A stretch of DNA of 64,000 nucleotides, taken from assembly GCA_030428885.1 (NCBI GenBank), contig JAUIEJ010000001.1, positions 248,001-312,000 on the forward strand, given 5' to 3'. This DNA is from Gemmatimonadota bacterium. GTDB lineage: Bacteria; Gemmatimonadota; Gemmatimonadetes; Longimicrobiales; Gaopeijiaceae. The first letter of the stretch is position 1, and every line of letters starts with the position of its first letter. Both the position numbers and the translations under genes were made by a program. This document shows, in pieces, positions 58,966 through 64,000 of the stretch. Under the pieces are notes generated by a model, which worked only from the letters and a program-made list of their open reading frames with translations, did not search any database and was not told the origin of the DNA.

Positions 58966-59758
58966 GATCCTGGCCCTCACCTGGGCCCAGTGGCGCACCA
59001 ACCTCTCGTACCGGGTGCGCATGGTCTACACGCTGGTGGGCGTCGTGGTCTCGGTGGTGCCCCTCTTCTTCGTGGCGGGGGCGGTGCAGCCCGTCATGGC
59101 CGACGCCATCGCGGCCGAGGGCGGACAGGCGTTCGGGTTCCTCCTGGTGGGGTTGGCGGCCGTGGGCATGGTGACGGTGGCCGTGGCCACCCTGCCCCGG
59201 GCCATCGGCGGTGGCGTGGGAACCGGCGTGTTGGAGGCGCTCCTCGCCACCCCCGCGAGCCTTCCCCGGCTTCTGGCCGGGCTCAGTACGTTCGACATGG
59301 CCTTCGCCCTGGTCCGGACGGTGGTGACCCTGGGGATCGGGTGGGCCCTCGGGGCGAATCTCCAGGTCGGGGGCGTCGTCCCCGGGCTCCTGATCCTGAT
59401 CCTCATCACCCTGGCCCACGTGCCCTTCGCCCTCATGGCGTCGGCTCTGGTCCTGGCGTTCCGCACCACGGGGCCCCTGCCCCAGGGCGTCCTCCTCATC
59501 TCCACCCTCCTGGGGGGGGCCTACTACCCCACCCACGTGATCCCGTCCTGGCTGGAATCCGTATCGACGTTCGTGCCCCTGACCTACGGCCTCCGGGCGC
59601 TGCGGCACGTGCTCCTGGAGGGCCTCCCCCTGTCGGCGGTCTTTCCCGATCTCCTGGCGTTGGTGGGGTCGGGACTGGGACTCCTCATCGCCGGCAGCGC
59701 CTGCATGGCCCTGGCGCTCCGCTACGCCCGGCGCAACGGGACCCTCGCCCAGTACTGA
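58958..59758 (+). CDS. ABC-2 type permease
   Basis: This 266-residue protein has six hydrophobic segments, including VYTLVGVVVSVVPLFFVAGA, FLLVGLAAVGMVTVAVATL and VVPGLLILILITLAHVPFAL. The region ISTLLGGAYYPTHVIPSWLE, followed by PLTYGLRALRHVLLEGLPLS, is typical of ABC-2 permeases such as NodJ. The GTG start 58958 overlaps the ATPase gene by 8 nt. It is the membrane partner of the upstream ATPase. Confidence 0.9.
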   Translation: MGEILALTWAQWRTNLSYRVRMVYTLVGVVVSVVPLFFVAGAVQPVMADAIAAEGGQAFGFLLVGLAAVGMVTVAVATLPRAIGGGVGTGVLEALLATPASLPRLLAGLSTFDMAFALVRTVVTLGIGWALGANLQVGGVVPGLLILILITLAHVPFALMASALVLAFRTTGPLPQGVLLISTLLGGAYYPTHVIPSWLESVSTFVPLTYGLRALRHVLLEGLPLSAVFPDLLALVGSGLGLLIAGSACMALALRYARRNGTLAQY

Positions 59759-59760
59759 CG

Positions 59761-60951
59761 GTGATCCTCCATCGACTTCCCCCGGAGGCCCGGCTCCTCT
59801 TCGCCGCCACCCGGGAGCCCACCTGGGATCCGTCCGAGGTCCGTCGACTCGCGTCGCCCGGCTTGAATTGGGCCGGAGTGCGGGCCCTGGCGACCCAGGA
59901 GCGCCTCCTCACGGTGCTGTGGCCGCGGCTTCGGGAGGCGGGAGTCGAGGTGCCCGAACCCCACGGGCAGGGCTTCCACATGCAGTCCTCCGTCGCCGAG
60001 TTCCGGCTCGGGTTCGCCGAACTCGTGCTTCGGCAGATCGCCGCCGAAGCGCACCGGCTCGACGTGGAGTTGCTCCTTCTCAAGGGCGCCGCCCTGGCCC
60101 TCACCGTGTACGGGGCCTTTCGGGATCGTCCCATGGGCGACCTCGACATCCTGGTCCGGCCCCGGCAGGCCCGCCGTCTGTGGGATCGGCTGCGGGAGGA
60201 CGGATGGGGCCTGGAGTACGAGTCGGGGGAGGAGTTCTACCGGGAGCACCACCACCTCCCGCCCCTGGTCCGAGGAGGGGGATCGGGCGTCGTGTTGGAG
60301 ATCCACCGGGCGCTGCTCCCCCCCCGGGGGCCCTTCCCGGAGGAGGCCGACGTCTCGTGGGAGCACGCCCGCCGCCTGGAACTGGACGAGGGCTCCGTGC
60401 GGGTCATGGCTCCCGAGGATCAGTTGATCCACCTGGCCATCCACTTCGCCTGGTCCCACGGCATGGTCCGGGGGCTGTCCCGGACGGTGCGGGACGTGGC
60501 CGCCGTGTGCGCCTCGACGCCGCCCGATTGGGACGTCTTCTTCCGGCGGGTGCGGGAGCACCGGGCCGGAACCTGCGCCTACTGGACCCTCCGCCTGGCT
60601 CGAAACCTGGGGGACGCGGCCGTGCCCGACCGGGTCCTGGAGGCGCTGGCTCCGTCCCGGCCCCGGTGGATCCTGGACCGCCTGGAGCGGGCGTACGTGG
60701 AAGCGGGTCTGTTCCGGTCCTGTCCGTCCCGGCGACTGCTTCGCGGCCTGTGGAGCCTGGGGGTGGCGCCCCGGGCCTCGGGACACGGCGACCATCGACC
60801 GTGGGAGGCCGACGACGAGTTCATCGACGACGTGGAACTCGCCCACCGGGAACGCACGGGGTGGGTCGACCGCCTGGGGCGGGTGCCGGCCAGCGTAGGC
60901 TTCCTGGGGCGAAGCGTGACCGGGGCCCTGGGGCGGGAACGCGGGGGGTGA
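59761..60951 (+). CDS. Nucleotidyltransferase-family protein of the lasso cluster
   Basis: This 396-residue protein from GTG 59761 (2 nt after the permease stop) has LLLLKGAALALTVYG (104-118) and the metal-binding GDLDILVRP with Asp127/Asp129. ALLPPRGPFPEEADVSWEHA and VRVMAPEDQLIHLAIHFAWS follow. This is the uncharacterised nucleotidyltransferase (NTP_transf_5) family, recurrent in RiPP clusters, including lasso clusters with kinases. It may add a nucleotide or further phosphate to the peptide, or act in immunity; no activity can be fixed from sequence. Confidence 0.85.
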   Translation: MILHRLPPEARLLFAATREPTWDPSEVRRLASPGLNWAGVRALATQERLLTVLWPRLREAGVEVPEPHGQGFHMQSSVAEFRLGFAELVLRQIAAEAHRLDVELLLLKGAALALTVYGAFRDRPMGDLDILVRPRQARRLWDRLREDGWGLEYESGEEFYREHHHLPPLVRGGGSGVVLEIHRALLPPRGPFPEEADVSWEHARRLELDEGSVRVMAPEDQLIHLAIHFAWSHGMVRGLSRTVRDVAAVCASTPPDWDVFFRRVREHRAGTCAYWTLRLARNLGDAAVPDRVLEALAPSRPRWILDRLERAYVEAGLFRSCPSRRLLRGLWSLGVAPRASGHGDHRPWEADDEFIDDVELAHRERTGWVDRLGRVPASVGFLGRSVTGALGRERGG

Positions 60952-60953
60952 GC

Positions 60954-60979
60954 GGGGGGCCGGCGGTCGCCGACCCCCC
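60954..60979. terminator. Bidirectional hairpin ending the lasso operon
   Basis: GGGGGG ... GGCG-GT-CGCC ... CCCCCC lies between the stops of the convergent nucleotidyltransferase and H1-like genes. Confidence 0.6.
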
Positions 60980-60984
60980 TCGCC

Positions 60985-61464
60985 TCACTTGCGGGCGGCC
61001 TTCTTCGCCGGAGCCTTCTTCACGGCCTTCTTCACGGCCTTCTTGGCCGGGGCCTTTTTCGCGGCCTTCTTGGCCGGAGCCTTCTTCTTCGCAGCCTTCT
61101 TCGGCGCGGCCTTCCGAGCCGTGGCCTTCTTCACGGTCGTCTTGCGGGCGGCCTTCTTCGCCGTGGCCTTCTTCGCCGGAGCCTTCTTGGCGGTGGCCTT
61201 CTTCGCCGGGGCCTTCTTCTTGGCGGCAGCCTTCTTCACGGTCTTCTTGGCGGTCGCCTTCTTGGCCGCGGCCTTCTTCACGGTCTTCTTGGCGGTCGCC
61301 TTCTTGGCGGCGGCTTTCTTCACGGTCTTCCTGGCCGGGGCCTTCCGGGCGGTGGCCTTCTTCACGGTCTTCTTCGCCGGGGCCTTCTTCTTGGCGGCGG
61401 CTTTTTTGGCCGGGGCCTTTTTCTTGGCGGCGGCCTTCTTCGCCGCCGGCTTCTTCGCTGCCAT
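60985..61464 (-). CDS. Histone-H1-like Lys/Ala-rich protein
   Basis: This 159-residue protein consists almost entirely of Lys, Ala, Pro, Thr, Val and Arg in repeats of the type [12 protein letters not shown] and KTVKKA, with no acidic residue and no globular domain. This is the composition of bacterial histone-H1-like (AlgP/Hc1-tail) nucleoid proteins, which coat and compact DNA. ATG 61464 has GGAGGA upstream; the frame upstream of it lacks this composition and is not coding. The DNA is a degenerate tandem repeat because of the protein composition. Confidence 0.85.
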   Translation of the reverse strand: MAAKKPAAKKAAAKKKAPAKKAAAKKKAPAKKTVKKATARKAPARKTVKKAAAKKATAKKTVKKAAAKKATAKKTVKKAAAKKKAPAKKATAKKAPAKKATAKKAARKTTVKKATARKAAPKKAAKKKAPAKKAAKKAPAKKAVKKAVKKAPAKKAARK

Positions 61465-61535
61465 CGTACCGTTCCTCCGGAGGGGGTTGGGGCGGGAACC
61501 CGCATGTCGACGCCGAAAGATACGATGGCAGGGCC

Positions 61536-61551
61536 ACCGTTGCGCAACGGT
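61536..61551. promoter_or_regulatory. Perfect 16-nt palindrome, operator candidate
   Basis: ACCGTTGCGCAACGGT is a perfect palindrome overlapping the possible -35 of the H1-like gene. It is a candidate repressor site. Confidence 0.5.
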
Positions 61552-61570
61552 TTCGTGCAACACGGCCCCG

Positions 61571-61606
61571 CATGTCGTGGGGTCGGGGGCCCTATACCAC
61601 GACATG
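61571..61606. repeat. Inverted repeat CATGTCGTGG / CCACGACATG
   Basis: This is a perfect 10-bp inverted repeat with a 16-nt spacer. It could be a dimeric regulator site or a hairpin. Confidence 0.6.
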
Positions 61607-61776
61607 TCGGGGAGGATTCGCCTCGTTCCCCGGGCCCGTCGGGGGGGTGCTGGAGAGTGGTGGGCCCGGGAGGCCGCCGGTGCTATCGTGAAGGGCGTAC
61701 CGGTGCCGGACGCCCCCGGGCATCCGGTGCCAAATGGTGCTCCTGCAATGCATTGGAACGTTCTGCCCACCCGGCC

Positions 61777-62556
61777 ATGGCCCGCGAACGGACCGCCGAC
61801 GAGATCCTCGACCTCCTCCGCGACGAAGGCGCCCGGCGCCTCCGTCGGGTCGTGCTCCGGGACAACCGGAGCACCATCTGGTCGCTCACGCAGGGCGGCA
61901 CCGTGCTCAACCTCCATTCGGCCTACCGATTGGCGCCGCCGTCGATCCTCCGTGCGTTTGCGCGTCTCGTGCGGGAGGCCCGCCGACGTTCCCCGGCCTA
62001 CCGGGAGGCCCGACAGGAGGTGGCCGACTGGCCCGGACTGGCCCCGGAGCTGAACCGGCTGCAGCGGCGGCACCGGCGGGTTCGGGCGCCCCATCGGCGG
62101 GGACCCGGGGTGGGTCCGTGCTGCGCCACGCCGGCTCAACGGGTCTACCTCCGACGTCTCTACCGGTACCTGAACGCCACCCGCTTCGGAGGGCGCCTAC
62201 CCCGCACGATTCCCGTGCGCCTGTCCAATCGGTTCTCGACCCGGTTGGGCCAGATGGTGCCGGGGGTGGTGGACGGTCGCCCGGCCGTGCTGGAGATCGC
62301 CCTCAACGTCGATCTTCTCTTGAAAGGCAACGGGCGGCAGCGCCTGGATACGCTTCTCCACGAGATGGCCCACGCGGCGGACTATCTGTTCGACGGCGCG
62401 GTGGGACACGGGGAGAGCTGGCGCCGCTGGGCCCGCAGGGTGGGGTGCGACGTGCGAGCGACCTGCGACGCGCCCATCCGGCGGCGGCGACGGGGCGCCC
62501 GGACCGTGTTCCGGGTGCCGCCACTGCCCCGGGGGTGGCGAGCCCGGGCGGCGTGA
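61777..62556 (+). CDS. SprT-like zinc metalloprotein
   Basis: The 259-residue protein has the zinc site HEMAH at residues 195-199 and a third ligand His211 in [15 protein letters not shown], in the order seen in SprT-like domains. [20 protein letters not shown] (from about 128) is the typical start of that domain. The first 110 residues are very basic (Arg-rich). SprT-like domains act on DNA-protein crosslinks in eukaryotes; the bacterial role is unclear. ATG 61777 is preferred because upstream codons look non-coding. Confidence 0.83.
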   Translation: MARERTADEILDLLRDEGARRLRRVVLRDNRSTIWSLTQGGTVLNLHSAYRLAPPSILRAFARLVREARRRSPAYREARQEVADWPGLAPELNRLQRRHRRVRAPHRRGPGVGPCCATPAQRVYLRRLYRYLNATRFGGRLPRTIPVRLSNRFSTRLGQMVPGVVDGRPAVLEIALNVDLLLKGNGRQRLDTLLHEMAHAADYLFDGAVGHGESWRRWARRVGCDVRATCDAPIRRRRRGARTVFRVPPLPRGWRARAA

Positions 62557-62575
62557 GCCGGACCCGGGCGAGGGC

Positions 62576-64000
62576 TCAGGCTCGGCCCCGGAGCCGAAGC
62601 ACGGCGCCCACGGCGGCTTCGGCGGTGATGCCGAAGCGACGATAGAGCTCGTCGTAGGGCGCCGACGCGCCGAAGTGGTCGATCCCCACCGAGACGCCCT
62701 CCGCGCCCACCCAGCGGGCCCATCCCCCGGTGGCGCCGGCTTCCAGCGAAACCCGCACCGACACCGACGGCGGGAGTACCTGGTTGCGGTAGGCGCCGTC
62801 CTGCCGCTGGAAGAGGAACCACGACGGGAGGCTCACGACCCGGGTGGGCACGCCCTGCTTCTGCAGCCGTCCCCGGGCCTCCAGGGCCAGCGCCACCTCG
62901 GATCCGCTGGCCAGCAGGATCGCTTCGGGCTCGCCGCCGTCGGCTTCGGCCAGGACGTAGCCTCCCCGCTCCAGCCCCCGGGCCGAGGCGAGGGTGGATC
63001 GATCGAGGGCCGGCACCTTCTGCCGCGTGAGCGCCAGGAACGCCGGACCGTCGGTGCGCTTCACCGCCATGCGCCACGCCACGGCCACCTCTTCGGGGTC
63101 GGCGGGCCGGAGGTCCATGAGGTTGGGAATCAGGCGGAGCGCCATGAGCTGCTCCACCGGCTGGTGGGTGGGACCGTCTTCGCCCAGGCCGATGGAGTCG
63201 TGGGTGAAGACGTAGGTCACCGGCTGTTCCATGAGGGCCGCTAGCCGAATGGCGGGCCGCATGTAGTCGGAGAAGATCAGGAAGGTGCCGCCGAAGGGGC
63301 GAACGCCCCCGTGGAGGGCCATCCCGTTGAGGATCCCCCCCATGGCGTGTTCCCGGATCCCGAAGTGGACGACCCGGCCGTCGGGGCGCCCCGCCAGGAG
63401 GCTCCCGCCGTCGGCGATGTCGGTCTTGTTCGACCCGCCCAGGTCGGCCGATCCGCCCACGAGCTCGGGAATGCGTCGGGCCAGCCCGTTCAGCACCTTG
63501 CCCGAGCTGCTCCGGGTGGCGTCGTCCTTCCCCGCCAGGTCCGGGATCTCGGCGTCCCAGTCGTCGGGGAGGGCCCGGCGCACCACCGACCGCTCGAACT
63601 CGGCGGCCAGTTCGGGATGAGCCTCCCGGTACGCGGCGAAGCGGGTGGTCCATTCCGCCCGGAGGGCGCCGCCCCGCTCCCCGGCCACCTGCCAGCCGGC
63701 CCGGGCCTCGTCGGGCACGTGGAAGGGCTCCAGCGACGGGTAGCCCAGGTTCCGCTTCGTGGCCTCCACCTCGTCGGCGCCCAGGGGCGATCCGTGGGCG
63801 CCCGACGTGTCGGCCTTGTTGGGGCTGCCCCAGGCGATGACGGTCTTGAGGACGATGAGGGTGGGGCGTCCGGTCTCGGCCTTCGCCGCGTCCATGGCCC
63901 CATCGAACGCCGCCAGGTCGTTTCCGTCGTCCACCTCGAGCACGTGCCAGCCGTACGCGGCGAAGCGTGCGCCCTGGTCGGTGCTCGAGGCCAGATCGGT
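62576..64000 (-). CDS. tkt: Transketolase, N-terminal part beyond right edge
   Basis: About 475 C-terminal residues are present. The frame is open to the window edge. Visible motifs are [20 protein letters not shown] and [20 protein letters not shown] from the end of the thiamine domain. The pyrimidine domain has [40 protein letters not shown] and [19 protein letters not shown], and the C-terminal domain has [20 protein letters not shown]-like spacing. It transfers two-carbon units in the pentose phosphate pathway. Its stop is 19 nt from the convergent SprT-like stop. Confidence 0.95.
   Translation of the reverse strand, partial: TDLASSTDQGARFAAYGWHVLEVDDGNDLAAFDGAMDAAKAETGRPTLIVLKTVIAWGSPNKADTSGAHGSPLGADEVEATKRNLGYPSLEPFHVPDEARAGWQVAGERGGALRAEWTTRFAAYREAHPELAAEFERSVVRRALPDDWDAEIPDLAGKDDATRSSSGKVLNGLARRIPELVGGSADLGGSNKTDIADGGSLLAGRPDGRVVHFGIREHAMGGILNGMALHGGVRPFGGTFLIFSDYMRPAIRLAALMEQPVTYVFTHDSIGLGEDGPTHQPVEQLMALRLIPNLMDLRPADPEEVAVAWRMAVKRTDGPAFLALTRQKVPALDRSTLASARGLERGGYVLAEADGGEPEAILLASGSEVALALEARGRLQKQGVPTRVVSLPSWFLFQRQDGAYRNQVLPPSVSVRVSLEAGATGGWARWVGAEGVSVGIDHFGASAPYDELYRRFGITAEAAVGAVLRLRGRA

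Larger units (their letters stand above)
61465..61776. other. Intergenic region with palindromes between H1-like and SprT-like genes
   Basis: This is a 312-nt divergent gap. It holds a possible minus-strand promoter for the H1-like gene (TATCTT read from 61522-61517 with TTGCGC 19 nt upstream) and the two inverted repeats listed separately. The frame upstream of SprT ATG 61777 is open but unlike the family. Confidence 0.45.

Noticed and set aside
61000-61460. Tandem repeat resembling a CRISPR or satellite
   Set aside because: The periodicity comes from KKA-type codons of the H1-like protein; there are no unique spacers or conserved repeat unit.
60985-62139. N-terminal extension of the H1-like protein to 384 residues
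   Set aside because: The extension is antisense to the SprT-like gene and lacks the Lys/Ala composition; ATG 61464 has a ribosome site.

Overview
The window is a chromosomal stretch of very high GC content (about 70% by eye) with dense coding on both strands. The gene content best fits an uncultured member of the Gemmatimonadota. Pointers are a DUF5916 outer-membrane protein with an N-terminal CBM9-like domain, a secreted sortilin/BNR-propeller protein, a secreted M28 peptidase of the SGDIDS type, a class III cyclase fused to TPRs, and a Lys/Ala-rich histone-H1-like protein. No rRNA gene or taxon-specific marker is present, so the assignment is inference.

Layout. 0-2.7 kb (minus): a PspA-like coiled-coil protein cut by the left edge, an ECF sigma factor and a 2-oxoacid dehydrogenase E1-alpha. 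2.7-10.7 kb: a V4R-like protein, BCP peroxiredoxin, CoA-binding protein, a HATPase protein, an EamA transporter, the CtaA/DUF420 haem-A and oxidase-assembly pair, an ABC exporter and CorA. 10.7-34.2 kb is housekeeping and secreted-protein territory: acyl-CoA dehydrogenase, patatin, DUF5916 protein, SufE, sulfurtransferase, sortilin, exonuclease, quinone oxidoreductase, M28 peptidase, haem-binding protein, SucA, PgeF, and a YhaO/YhaN-like nuclease pair coupled to an alpha/beta hydrolase. 34.3-39.3 kb: a 1653-residue NAD-glutamate dehydrogenase. 39.3-42.2 kb: a basic DNA-binding-like protein, two small proteins, tRNA-Pro(GGG) with a duplicated terminator, and a winged-helix regulator.

42.4-44.5 kb is an array of 17 single-copy tRNA genes, all on the plus strand. 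A consensus sigma-70 promoter and initiator tRNA lead it, followed by Phe, Trp, Glu, Asp, Ala, Leu, Leu, Arg, Val, Ala, Thr, Gln, Ser, Ser, Pro and Ser. Two-component genes follow at 44.6-47.4 kb.

Two accessory-looking systems stand out. (1) 47.4-53.7 kb (minus) is a five-gene unit: cyclase-TPR, beta-propeller, SixA phosphatase, polyphosphate kinase 1 and a Pycsar-effector-type (DUF5706) membrane protein. All four junctions are 4-nt stop/start overlaps, so one message probably carries a nucleotide cyclase and a membrane protein of a family known to respond to cyclic nucleotides. (2) 54.1-61.0 kb (plus) is a lasso peptide cluster: a 50-residue precursor with two tail cysteines and a C-terminal serine, B1 (RRE), B2 (protease), C (Asn-synthetase-like cyclase), an HPr-kinase-like kinase, a two-gene ABC-2 exporter and a nucleotidyltransferase. 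The kinase, nucleotidyltransferase and terminal Ser suggest a phosphorylated, possibly further modified, lasso peptide.

The right end holds a histone-H1-like gene with palindromes upstream, a SprT-like metalloprotein and a transketolase cut by the window edge.
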